The notes under the pieces were generated by a model that was given only the letters and a program-made list of their open reading frames with translations, did no database searches and was not told the DNA's origin. A program made the translations under genes and the position numbers. Positions 19,527 through 30,160 of a stretch of DNA of 38,456 nucleotides are shown here, in pieces (the first letter of the stretch is position 1; each line of letters starts with the position of its first letter). Source of the DNA: Gymnopus androsaceus JB14 (lineage: Eukaryota; Basidiomycota; Agaricomycetes; Agaricales; Omphalotaceae); assembly GCA_009733575.1 (NCBI GenBank), contig ML769879.1, positions 1-38,456 on the forward strand. Reading direction: 5' to 3'.

Positions 19527-22508
19527 ATGTTTTCCAAACTATCTACTATTAATATGGACTCTGCAGTGGGACAGACTAATTCAGAGCCTTCCTCACCTTT
19601 CGAGCCGCCTCAATCTTTTCACAAACACACAGATTCCGACCTCGCTGCTCCTGCCCCACAATTCGCTTACCCTTCCATCTAAACTTCACCGGCTAAGCTT
19701 TGGATCCGCTGGTGATAATTTCAGTCCTGATAGGGCATCCCGATTAGCTTTTGCTGGTAAGTTCAGTCATGGGCGAGGTCGAAGTGCATATCCGATCAAG
19801 GTTTCTCCACCCTCTTCAAGGGAGAGTTCTCGCGAGTCGCCAGGTACCAATCATTCATAGCGCAAGATCTTTAGCCCTAGAGCGTGGAGGGGAACACCGT
19901 CGAAGAAGCAACCACCTTTGTCGAAGGAGCAGACAGATGCATATCTGAGGACCCAAATGGTATGGTTATTATGGTTTTCCATTTCATATGTGTTGCTAAT
20001 GCTTTGTAGTGCGTTAATTTGGCTGTCAAATCAGTTCTCGAGGTAGCGCGTGTGTTGGTCTTGAGGTTGTCGCAGAGACGGGGGAGGTAATTCCCGTTCC
20101 AGGTCTTGGGATGGTGGCTAAATTGCTTTCGAGTATCTGGGATGCAATCGATGATGTCGGGGTATGTTGTGTCCATGTTCTAATATTGCTCTCTGTTCAT
20201 ATTTCCGCTTTTCTAGTCCAACCGACTTGCGTGTTTACGTCTAACTGCCCGCTGCGCGGACTTTCTCCTCGCTATATACGACGAGGTTCATGAACAAGGG
20301 GATAAAGTCAAAGTCGAGCTCGACAAACCTCTCAAAAGACTTGAAAGGTGAGAGCCTTCATCGCCTGTGTTGCAACTGACGCTAATCCCCTGCAAAGTTC
20401 CTTCAATCTAATCCTTGACTTGATGGTGGAATTGAGGGATCGACCATTCTGGAACCGGTTTGTCGAACGAGATGAGATTCTGTACGAGATTGAGAGGTGT
20501 CACGAGTCGTTGAATGACTGTATGGTCGTCTTCACTGTGAGCTCTACTTGGCGTTCTCGTGAAGCAAGGCTCACCAATTTTAATTCAGATATCCATTCTC
20601 ATGCGCATCGAGAAAAACACTTTGCGTCCCTCTAACCAGCTTGTTGAAGTAAGTCCAGGTACTCTATTTGAGGGTTCGCAGGATGCACAACCCGCAGGCG
20701 AACTAGACCCTGTAGACGATGTCGAATCAAATCTCCACCAACTCCCCCGATTCGCTTCATCACCTCCCGCCGCTGATGATCTAGCGATGACGGACGCTGA
20801 ACGAATCCGAGACCGACTCCGTGCTCTCCAGACATACCAAAACGAGCTCGACAAGGCAGCCGACATGACGGACCTTCGTCAACTTTTGTCTGCGGCGCTG
20901 AACGCGAAAAGCAATGATGATATGCAAAGGGTCTTGCAAGTTGCTGGGAAGGATATGCCCATGGCTATTCGGACGCTGTTGATGGTACTGGAAGGGAAGG
21001 GTTCGCATTGGAAAGCTCCCCCGAGTTCAGCAATGCGCTCGACACAGCAGCCATTAGATGGGAAGCAGGCGAGTGTGTTGGATGGGGAGCACATAGAGTC
21101 GGATATTGCTGCGGTGCAGCGTTTGGTGCAAGGGTATGATATGAATCTTCCCAGTTGGACTATCGAAAAGTACGTCTTGTCGACTCTTAAATTTTTGGGC
21201 GGTCTAACAAAAAGAATTTACGCAGGAGCGACATCATCTTCCAGGAGTTGATAGGCAGAGGGTTCTTCTCTAATGTATACAAGGGAACCTGGAGACACCG
21301 TGCTATCGCTATCAAAGTCCTTGAGAGGTCTACCAACCGTGAAACGTTCCTTGCTGAGGTCGCAGTATGGAAATCGCTCAACCATCCCAATGTCCTTCGG
21401 CTTTACGGTGCAAGTGATCCATCTCAAGACGTACCGCGGTTCCTCATCAGTCCGTACATGAGGAATGGGTCTTTGCCAGAGTACTTGAAACGATTGGAAT
21501 GGGATGGAAGCATGATTAGCGGAGCATCGATGGTTTCGGAGGTGTACGGTGATAGTTCTGAGCCTGATTTGCTCCGGTTCATGGTTGAGATTTCGAGAGC
21601 TATGGAGTACATGCACTCGGCGCAGGTGGTTCATGGAGATCTCAAGGTACGTTTTTTAAACTCTTCTAAAAGTAACTCTTCCCTGATTAGCACCTGTGTG
21701 TTTTTAGGGAGCAAACGTCCTACTGGATAACGACCTCCGATGTGTACTAGCCGACTTTGGTCATAGCAAAAATATATCTCAGATCTCCTACAAAAACGCT
21801 AAACATGCCCGTACGTCGTTAGATCGTTCCTTCAGCACTAGTCTTAACTAACGGTATACCATACACAGATGGACTTCGTTGGCAATCACCGGAGCTCATG
21901 GCTGAACATTCCCTCCTCACCAAGGAAAACGATGTATACGCATTTGGAATTACGTGTGTGGAAATAGTGACTTTCGGGAGTCTTCCCTGGCCAATGATGC
22001 CAGACGATGTAGTCAAGAAACTTGTTTTGGGTTTGTGTCTACATTGTTGAAGAATCTGTTTCGTCAACTGAACCACACCTCCCTCTACAGAAGAAAACTC
22101 CCGACCGCCGTTCCCTTCAAAGATCGTGGATCGCCTGGGTATTCGACAAGTCCTTGAGCGCTGCTGGAACGATAGAGTCATGGAACGGCCGACTTTTTCA
22201 GTAGTGGTTAAACACCTTGAGGGCCTGATGAGCGGGTTATCGTTTTATCGTGATCGTCAGGCGGATCTATCGAGTCCTGGCTCTGGCGGCTCTGGCTCTT
22301 CACCTCCCCAGCAATCCGCGCCTTTACCGAAACTATACTCGGACCCACCAACAGATATGCACGTATCCGAAAGTTCTGTTCCCGGACGGATGGAGTCGTT
22401 TTCTGGGCTCAATAGAAGCGACACTGTGCGGCCTAGGGTACGTTTTAGTGATGAGTCTCCGTTTCTTGGTCTAACAAACACTTTCAGTCTCAACCACCGC
22501 AACCTTAA
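19527..22508 (+). CDS. TKL-type protein kinase with MLKL-like N-terminal helical domain, copy 1
   Basis: A multi-exon gene. N-terminus: Ser/Pro-rich (from ATG 19527, frame uncertain), with a conserved FSPRAWRGTPSKK block before 19959. Then helical exons 20010-20161, 20217-20347, 20398-20536 and 20589-21169, whose pattern (ETGEVIPVLG-type loop in a helical bundle, LACLRLTARCADFLLAIYDE, RPFWNRFVERDEIL) resembles the four-helix bundle of MLKL and its fungal relatives. Exon 20010 carries two extra bases against copy 2, which shifts the frame unless bypassed. The kinase domain exons are 21226-21646, 21708-21810, 21869-22030 and 22091-22437: Gly loop GRGFFSNVYKG, IAIK Lys, FLAEV Glu, HGDLKGANVLLD (HGD for HRD), ADFGHSK, WQSPELM, and the C-lobe CWNDRVMERP. 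All key residues are present. A Ser/Pro-rich tail follows; the end after splicing is TAA at 22508, or 22662 if the last intron is retained. Confidence 0.7.
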
Positions 22509-23019
22509 GCATCATCATCACAAAATAAGTATCATCAGGCGGACGAAGATTTCTCTGCAAAGCCCAGACATTGATATTCTGGTGCTTAATCTCTGTATAT
22601 TGACGCGGATGTTGCGTAGGAGTGGGTTCAAGTTATTGGACAAGCATCTTAGGACTAAATAAATGTATCTACTATTTAGCCACTCGTTTTAACTAATTGA
22701 AGACACGAGATTCCGAAGCTACAATTTGGCACCTTTATGATACGGCAGGAAGTTTGATACATGTTTGTCCTTCCTGGCAGACATGCCTACATCATGTCTA
22801 GCAAGAAAGGGGGAGGAGACACTGTTAGTAACGATACGCTTGAGCAAACAACATGTTTACTTTTGTTTGGAGTTTGGAAGCATTCTACACAGCTGTGTAA
22901 ACGAGTTTCTGGGCGACGCTATACAGCGAAAATATCTGAGAGGCTAGTAGACGAGAATCACGTATGATCTCTGGCATGGTTCAAAAGTCTCTTCGTATCG
23001 ACACCCAATAGGGGTCTTC
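22509..23019. other. 3' flank of kinase copy 1
   Basis: Shared with the flank of copy 2 up to about 22960. It holds a decayed version of the C-terminal WDWAQVIRQ-type segment (22590-22660) that is still readable in copy 2. No other gene was seen. Confidence 0.5.
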
Positions 23020-23399
23020 TCAGCAATAACCTGTGCCAACGCTAAACGCAGCAGCTACCACTTCCTCCCTCCCTCCTTCGACGACTTTCGACACGAACCC
23101 GATTTCCTTTACGTCTTTCGCCAGAGAAGAACCCCATGGTGTACACCATTCTCGGACGAACGACGAGTTGGCGGTGATCTTGGGAAAATAAGCTATCATC
23201 CCAATACCCGGAGCGAATCCAGCGTTCATTGTCTGCGATGCAGCCTGTAAGCGTTTTTACGCATGTTAAACGTTAATAGATGAAGATCTTGCTTTAGAAA
23301 ATGACGAGAAGTACCTGGTTTCGGTGAACTCAGGAATTCGAATGGCCGAGTCACTCTCGTTATCGGTTCAAATTTCTGGCTTGGTACATTTGAGCACAT
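23020..23399 (-). pseudogene. Enoyl-CoA hydratase/isomerase relic (dienoyl-CoA isomerase-like)
   Basis: The part at about 23030-23229 reads GIGMIAYFPKITANSSFVRE followed by KDVKEIGFVSKVVEGG, the typical 'D.G....PK..GN.....E' and 'A.E...GLVS.V' stretch of crotonase-fold dienoyl-CoA isomerases of peroxisomal or mitochondrial beta-oxidation. A start at 23399 (MCSNVPSQKFEPI, then VTRPFEF) fits the N-terminus of the same family. The middle, with the oxyanion-hole Gly residues and catalytic acids, is missing, and frames shift. A two-end relic of a protein of about 275 residues. Confidence 0.6.
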
Positions 23400-23565
23400 A
23401 TTAACTCTAGTGTACATTCAATTTCCCTTAATTCTCCCTTCCTCCATTCCATCAAGGCAACCCTACCCTTGCTTGATCCCAAACAGTGTGTTACTAGTAA
23501 TTACTGTAGATTAGATTCCATCCTTTAGCTTTGTAATTACAAGGACTCACAGAAATATTATGTAC

Positions 23566-24072
23566 TCATCCAACAATAATTGTTCTGTATAGATCCATGA
23601 TTTGAGTTGTGACATCAATGAGATTGGTAGAGGATAATCCAATCCTTCCTCCAAGTGTCTTCCATTTCAATTTCCCCAAAATAATTTGCAGCTGGGATGC
23701 AACATTGGACGCAGAGGTGGAGATCCTATCCAGTTTCTGGGTTGTAACATGTTCAAGGTGTGCAGCCCACTGAATGGATGATGCAGAAGAAGAAATGAGA
23801 TGTTCTCTGTCCTCATGAAGACACCGTAGAAGAACTAGTGAATAATAAAAATAATTAAGGCATGAGTGGACAGAAGTAAGTTTAGTTCCTCTCACCTAGT
23901 GTATTGGCCAACCATTCCGCTCTAGTAGCCTGGTAGGAAGAGGTATATGAATGGAGATTTAGGGATGATACTGGGGAAATACCTTAGTGAAACCCAAGAT
24001 GGCGAAACAGCGCTCAACAGCCTTTAGGACAGGGGTGTAAAAGTCTTGGAAAGCCCACAAGGAGGAGAGTGC
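23566..24072 (-). CDS. Hypothetical helical protein, 3' exons
   Basis: Three exons on the minus strand: about 23983-24072, 23896-23929 and 23566-23834, joined by GT..AG introns of 53 and 61 nt in frame. The product (about 130 residues seen) begins LSSLWAFQDFYTPVLKAVER, continues AEWLANTLVLLRCLHEDREH and ends IDVTTQIMDLYRTIIVG, all helix-prone. No domain was recognised. The 5' end is lost: the first exon has no start and runs towards the minisatellite, so the true gene start may lie beyond the repeat or have been replaced by it. The codon pattern and intact splicing suggest a real gene. Confidence 0.45.
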
Positions 24073-24159
24073 TCACAGACTGGGGAGAGAAAAGCCATGT
24101 TCATCAGAAGAATGAAATAAGTAGTTCAGGGAAGGCACAGACAGACTGGATAGGACAGC

Positions 24160-26073
24160 ATGGTCTCTGTCAGTCAAAGGAAACAAGCTATGGAGTATGA
24201 ACAGACTTACTAACTACATTGGAGAGTGCCATATCTATCAATCAAAGGAAAGAAGTTGCTGAGTATAAACAGACTTACTTTCTACATTGGGGAGAGAGCC
24301 ATGTCTGTGAGTCAAAGGAAACAAGCTGCTGAGCATAAACAGACTCACATCCTACATTGGGGAGAGAGCCATGTCTGTGAGTCAAAGGAAACAAGCTGCT
24401 GAGCATAAACAGACTCACATGCTACATTGGGGAGAGAGCCATGTCTGTGAGTCAAAGGAAACAAGCTGCTGAGCATAAACAGACTCACATCCTACATTGG
24501 GGAGAGAGCCATGTCTGTGAGTCAAAGAAAGAAGCTGCTGAGCATAAACAGACTCACATCCTACATTGGGGAGAGAGCCATGTCTGTGAGTCAAAGGAAA
24601 GAAGCTGCTGAGCATAAACAGACTCACATGCTACATTGGGAGGAGAGCCATGTCTGTGAGTCAAAGGAAACAAGCTGCTGAGCATAAAACAGACTCACAT
24701 ACTACATTGGGGAGAGAGCCATGTCTGTGAGTCAAAGGAAAGAGCTGCTGAGCATAAACAGACTCACATGCTACATTGGGGAGAGAGCCATGTCTGTGAG
24801 TCAAAGGAAAGAAGCTGCTGAGCATAAACAGACTCACATGCTACATTGGGAGAGAGCCATGTCTGTGAGTCAAAGGAAAGAAGCTGCTGAGCATAAACAG
24901 ACTCACTTGCTACATTGGGGAGAGAGCCATGTCTGTGAGTCAAAGGAAAGAAGCTGCTGAGCATAAACAGACTCACATGCTACATTGGGGAAGAGCCATG
25001 TCTGTGAGTCAAAGGAAAGAAGCTGCTGAGCATAAACAGACTCACTCGACATTGGGGAGAGAGCCATGTCTGTGAGTCAAAGGAAGCAAGCTGCTGAGCA
25101 TAAACAGACTCACAAGCTACATTGGGGAGAGAGCCATGTCTGTGAGTCAAAGGAAACAAGCTGCTGAGCATAAACAGACTCACAAGCTTACATTGGGGGA
25201 GAGCCATGTCTGTGAGTCAAAGGAAAGAAGCTGCTGAGCATAAACAGACTCACATGCTACATTGGGGAGAGAGCCATGTCTGTGAGTCAAAGGAAACAAG
25301 CTGCTGAGCATAAACAGACTCACATCCTACATTGGGGAGAGAGCCATGTCTGTGAGTCAAAGGAAAGAAGCTGCTGAGCATAAACAGACTCACATCCTAC
25401 ATTGGGGAGAGAGCCATGTCTGTGAGTCAAAGGAAGAAGCTGCTGAGCATAAACAGACTCACATACTACATTGGGGAGAGAGCCATGTCTGTGAGTCAAA
25501 GGAAACAAGCTGCTGAGCATAAACAGACTCACATCGCTACATTGGGGAGAGAGCCATGTCTGTGAGTCAAAGGAAACAAGCTGCTGAGCATAAACAGACT
25601 CACATGCTACATTGGGGAGAGAGCCATGTCTGTGAGTCAAAGGAAACAAGCTGCTGAGCATAAACAGACTCACATGCTACATTGGGGAGAGAGCCATGTC
25701 TGTGAGTCAAAGGAAACAAGCTGCTGAGCATAAACAGACTCACATCCTACATTGGGGAGAGAGCCATGTCTGTGAGTCAAAGGAAACAAGCTGCTGAGCA
25801 TAAACAGACTCACATCCTACATTGGGGAGAGAGCCATGTCTGTGAGTCAAAGGAAACAAGCTGCTGAGCATAAACAGACTCACATCCTACATTGGGGAGA
25901 GAGCCATGTCTGTGAGTCAAAGGAAACAAGCTGCTGAGCATAAACAGACTCACATTCTACATTGGCGAGAGAGCCATGTCTGTGAGTCAAAGGAAAGAAG
26001 CTGCTGAGCATAAACAGACTCACATACTACATTGGAGAGAGCCATGTCTGTGAGTCAAAGGAAAGAAGCTGCT
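24160..26073 (+). repeat. 70-bp minisatellite, about 28 units
   Basis: Tandem units of 70 bp run head to tail with no unique spacers. Core words are CATGTCTGTGAGTCAAAGGA, AGCTGCTGAGCATAAACAGA and CTACATTGGGGAGAGAGCC. The first two units (24160-24300) are diverged, the rest very uniform. Variants include AAACAAG or AAAGAAG, CATGCTAC/CATCCTAC/CATACTAC, and single-base gains or losses (unit lengths 67-71). Because 70 is not a multiple of 3, the frame rotates each unit and the long open frames in it are by-products. Confidence 0.97.
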
Positions 26074-26365
26074 ATACAATAATCAACCGCACTGGCTATA
26101 ATTGCTAATTAACCTCCTTTCATTTAAGCCCCATTTTCACCTACCATCTATAACATTGTTCACATAATTATATCTCATAGTCAATCTCACCACTCACCAC
26201 TGAGATAATTAATGCTGCCATCATGTTTTTCAAATTTTCTGGTTCCCAAAATCTTTTATCTTCAGAGCCAATATGTTAGTGTTTCACCCTTTAAAAGCTC
26301 CTACATACTTTGTATTGTTCTAATGCCCTTCAAATCAGTGTGTGTTTTTTGACCAACCTATTCAC
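26074..26365. other. No gene recognised
   Basis: AT-rich spacer between the minisatellite and the 3' end of the G-domain gene; possibly the terminator region of that gene. Confidence 0.4.
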
Positions 26366-27462
26366 TTACTTGTAAACCAACCATTTCACCTCGTTCTCCA
26401 TGTTACGTCCCCAGACAGCTGATATCAATAATTTTAGTTGCTGACTATCAAGAAGGTTTCTTGTCATTTCAATAATCCTAAGGCATGCCTCTTTGCTCTT
26501 CTCAGTTTCTTTATTCATTCCTAATGTCAATGTCACCATTACTATTCTGCAAATGAAACTAACATTCTTACCACCAACAGTGCACAAACCCCTTGGATTC
26601 ATCCATTACCAATTGTTTACTGAGCTGAGTTAGTGAAATCTTTGATAAATTTGGCAGTTTTCATGCTAGTTTCATGACGGTTTTTCCTGCGCTCCCGAGC
26701 TGTATTACCTGATGTTTCTTCAGCCTGGAATTTATTGGCAAGGCAATCCTCTTTTGTAAGGATTACTAAGAGAGGTACTGTTGCCAGAACAATATGACTC
26801 AATGCTGTATTTCCTCTGATAAAGCAAGAGTACAGACCTCCTTGATGTTTGCAACTTTGAATAAAATCCCTCTCTGCTTCAACAGGGTCACGACTGTCAT
26901 CTAGAGGAACACAGAGCCTAAAGGAGACAATGTTAATATAATCCGGCCCAGTAAAAAACCAAACCTACCATATCATGTGCAGCTGTGTTTTCAGCTTTCC
27001 GCCGGTAGATCGTCCTTGTACAAATTCATACAAGGTCTTCAAGTCATTAGAGTCCCCTGCCTCCAGACCACGAGAATCATGAAAAACAAATCCAGGACAA
27101 GAACGAAAGCAGATTTCTTCATTAATATCATGTTTTCCACGCTACCAAAACCCATAAATGTCTGACTGTAGCAAGGAAACAACAACCTACTTCAATCTCA
27201 CCCCGGATATGCTGTTAAATATAAGTAATCACATTGATTACACAGTTTAAGTGGAATGGAAACATACATTTGGGGGTAACAGTACACCATCGCGATACAC
27301 TTGGGCAGCCTCCATTGATTCACCTGCAATACGTTCAAGGATTGATGATTTCCCTGCATTAGCCCGGCCCAAAATGAGCACTCGGAAACTCAAACTCCTC
27401 CTCTGCCAAAAGGCAAGATCTTCCTGGGGTTCGAACCCATCATTGAGGATGGTAGATGCCAT
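26366..27462 (-). CDS. G-domain GTPase, fungal P-loop family, gene 1
   Basis: Exons 27268-27462, 27191-27211 (21 nt), 26969-27141, 26838-26917 and 26777 downwards are joined by 49-60 nt introns in phase. The start at 27462 gives MASTILNDGFEP. G1/P-loop is GRANAGKSS (residues about 42-50), preceded by strand FRVLIL; a switch region RGKHDINEEICF; G3 as FHDSRGLEAG (DxxG); then KLKTQLHMIW and LCVPLDDSR; G4 as ILTKED (TKxD). The order matches the single G-domain proteins that are numerous in mushrooms. The frame of exon 5 ends at 26617, but a further block at about 26370-26530 (SKEACLRIIEMTRNLLD, LISAVWGRNMENEVKW) fits the family's next segment, so one more splice or a frame break lies at 26540-26640. 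The long C-terminal helical part of gene 2 is absent. It probably binds GTP; target unknown. Confidence 0.75.
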
Positions 27463-27709
27463 GCTGGTTTCTGATCAAGGTCTGAGGAAGAATCCTCATG
27501 ATATTTGACTCTTTATGCGATACTGACATGCAGACAGCATAAATCCCTCAACCACTCTCTCACACTCGTGAGAACTCAAATGTACGTTCCTATATGTACT
27601 TACTTAGATTGTGACAGCCATGTACATGCGGCGACACTGCAATCGATATAAAGCTGTAATCAATATTAAACTGCGATCAATAAGAATCCAGTCTGAACCG
27701 ACTCGGATA

Positions 27710-28141
27710 CAGCTGTTTACGAAATTGTAGCATAGTTTTGGCGAAACTCTCCTTACTGTTTTTATTTACAACCAAACAAGACGACGTCATGCCGCAGCCT
27801 ACTGTGAGCCCCAACGCCTCTGCTCAATGCTCCACGTCGCGGTCACCTGCGTATATTTACAGCCAAGTCCAGAGAATTGAGCTTCCTCGGCCTACCACCA
27901 GTTAGGTCTTTTGTGACTTTCCCGGTCTCTAGCACATTCGCCTTCACCCTGCTGACTGTCGATTGGGAAACGTGAAATTTCGAGCTGTAGTTTGGACTTG
28001 GTTTTCAGTCAACGAAAGAGTGTAGATTTTTTCTTTTGCAGTTGGATGGATGTAGCGAAAATTGCGGTGGCGTGTTTGGTTGTAAATAAAATTAGTAAGG
28101 AGAGTTTCGCCAAAACTATGCTACAATTTCGTAAACAGCTG
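27710..28141. mobile_element. 432-bp Tc1/mariner-like MITE flanked by TA
   Basis: The ends are long near-perfect inverted repeats of about 65 bp: CAGCTGTTTACGAAATTGTA at 27710 and its reverse complement ending at 28141, continuing through GGCGAAACTCTCC and TTTACAACCAAACA. Both sides are flanked by TA (27708-27709 and 28142-28143), the target duplication of Tc1/mariner elements. It has no transposase. It sits between the divergent G-domain genes and ends 28 bases before the start codon of gene 2. Confidence 0.88.
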
Positions 28142-28169
28142 TAAGGTCAAGGCTTTGATTCTTACCTTC

Positions 28170-30160
28170 ATGGATTACGATCAGCTTATTCCTGAAACCG
28201 ACATTCTCAGACAAGAATGTCCCCGGTAAGTCTGTTCTTTCAACTTTTGAAGATTGTGTTATTCAATAGCCTTCCTGAAGAGCACGAATACTCGTTATTG
28301 GCAAGGTAATGAATATTCTTTTCCTCCTTCAATCCATCTCAATCGATCCGCAGTCTGGTGCGGGAAAATCTGCCCTGATCAATAGGGTCTTTGGAATTTC
28401 AGACCAGGCCATTACGGTAGGCCTCATCGTCTTGGTTTTCTTTCTTCTGCTTATATCATTTTTAAAGAACATTTCTCACCGATCTCACGGTGTGCACGAC
28501 ATTGAGAAAGAGCTTACCTGGAAGTCTAACAAGCATGTTGTAATCCATGACTCGGAGGGTTTCGAGCATGGCGATGATGGGAAGAGGAAGACAGTAGAAC
28601 AGTTTGTGGAAAATAGATTACAGATGGTGAAGCTCGCTGAGAGATTGCATGCCATTTGGTGAGTGAAACATTTTTAATAACTAGCTAGTGTTTTCGAACT
28701 TCTGTTTTCTCAGGGTGTGTCTAGAAATACCTTGGTCAAACAGTCGACTCCTTGATCGCGGTATTGAGCAGTTCTTGGAGTCCATCTCAGGCCGTGGTTA
28801 GTCATTTTTGTAATCACTTTCCGACCATTATTAATCTGTAAATTTGTCCAGCCCCTGTCGTTGTGGTTTTTACAAAGCTTGACCTATTAGAGGAAAAAGT
28901 GGAAAGTGAACTTGATGATGCAGAGTCATCCTTGGATGATGATGCATTTGAGAGGAGGGCCAAGGAAGAGGTCGACTCCGCCCTTGAGGAACTTTGCTAT
29001 ATTCCCTTCAAGCGAAAAATCAATCATGATTATCCCTTCATCGCGGTATCAAGTATGTTATCTCCTTGCAAGTTTTTCCGCACATTGTTGACCTAGTCAC
29101 ATAGACCAGAAGCGCCACGCAGACCGAATCGGAGAGCTCGTGAAGTTGACTTTGGAAAAGTGTGACGTCGAGAGTGCCTGGGTAGCTGTAGCAATTTCTC
29201 AGCGTGCCGAAGCAGTGCTAAATATCAAGGCATCGACGAGGTATGTTCTCCTCCTATAAATCAACTTGAGGTCATTGAATTTTGCGCATCATTAGGATTG
29301 GAAGAAAGCGCAAGTTATTTGCTCCGAAACCAAAGATGTTTCTATGAATTAATCTTAAGTCTACCTAGGCTACTGGAGAGGACTTTTCTCCGATGTTTTC
29401 ATGGGGCTCTCGGTCCAAAAGCTGATAACAGTCCTTCGCAAAGATATTGTAACGGTCTGGAATCTGAATGATAGTGCTGAGGTACTTGATATCCTGCATT
29501 ACCTATGATGAAGTCTGAGAAATACGTCCTAAGCTTCTTCTGTCTGACAGGTTTCTTGAACGGTTGACTGTTCTCGTGGAGGATCTGTCCAGTACTTCGT
29601 AAGCCCGTCTAATGCAATTTTTCCCGCGACTCATTACCTCCAACAGACAACCCGGAGAACCATATCATCTCACATACCAAGCGGTGAATTCTCTCGTTAA
29701 AACCCCCGCTGCCTTTCCTGTGGCTGCCCCTGTACTTGCGGTCGTATTCCTTGCCGAGTGGGTTTTAAGCTCATATAAAAAGACGTAAGTACTCTCTCAG
29801 CACAAGTACACCACTGACGATAATTGCAGGAAAGAATCCCTGCGTTGCCTCATGGGGTTTATCATTGACCTGACGCTTGTTATGGATGCTCTCTTTTACC
29901 TTACGAGAGACCGGACGGCGGTCTCCATTCGCCATATCAACCAAGCTATCGCTTTTTTCAAGAGTCGGAAAGCCAGAGTACATGACGAGATCAGAACCTG
30001 GGTTGGCCAGCTGTCTTCGGCTTTAAGCCATCTCAACCCAGACAATGCAGTGACGAAGATTGGCGATATCATCGAAAAGCATTGTATTAATCCGGAGGAA
30101 GGATGCCCGATTGAAGCTTCTGACGACGAGTGGGTATCACTTGAAAGTTTGAGACAATAG
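28170..30160 (+). CDS. G-domain GTPase, fungal P-loop family, gene 2
   Basis: Exons 28170-28225, 28281-28305, 28354-28416, 28468-28658, 28714-28796, 28852-29052 and 29105-29240 join in phase; later exons are at about 29369-29479, 29552-29598, 29647-29785 and 29830-30160. The start at 28170 gives MDYDQLIPETDILRQ. G1 is ILVIGKSGAGKSAL, interrupted by an intron right after GK; G3 is IHDSEGFEHG; G4 is VVVVFTKLD. After the G domain come charged helices, a block YWRGLFSDVFMGL, a hydrophobic stretch VAAPVLAVVFLAEWV, the segment LRCLMGFIIDLTLVMDALFY, and a helical C-terminus ending LESLRQ. Two junctions (near 29340 and 29480-29550) do not keep the family frame with the splice sites I see, so there may be a frame break or a missed micro-exon. 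The hydrophobic stretches suggest membrane contact. Same family as gene 1, transcribed divergently from it. Confidence 0.72.

Larger units (their letters stand above)
18880..22960 (+). repeat. Segmental duplication, left copy (kinase block 1)
   Basis: This block aligns along its length with 30690-34690, in the same orientation, including the region 600 bases upstream of the kinase gene, all introns, and the 3' flank to about 22960. Exon lengths are equal or differ by 1-2 nt (for example 421 nt and 103 nt in both). The interval between the blocks is 7.7 kb. Confidence 0.92.

Noticed and set aside
21218..21634. Minus-strand frame of 138 residues across the kinase domain (also 33017-33466)
   Set aside because: Shadow of the kinase exons; both copies show it only because the duplicated sense strand is conserved.
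24415..25673. Several open frames of 70-117 residues rich in SLFMLSSFFPLTHRHG-type repeats
   Set aside because: They are frame rotations of the 70-bp repeat on the minus strand, with no start, splice or codon evidence.
24160..26073. CRISPR-like array
   Set aside because: Units are directly contiguous 70-mers without unique spacers and the host is a eukaryote; it is a minisatellite.
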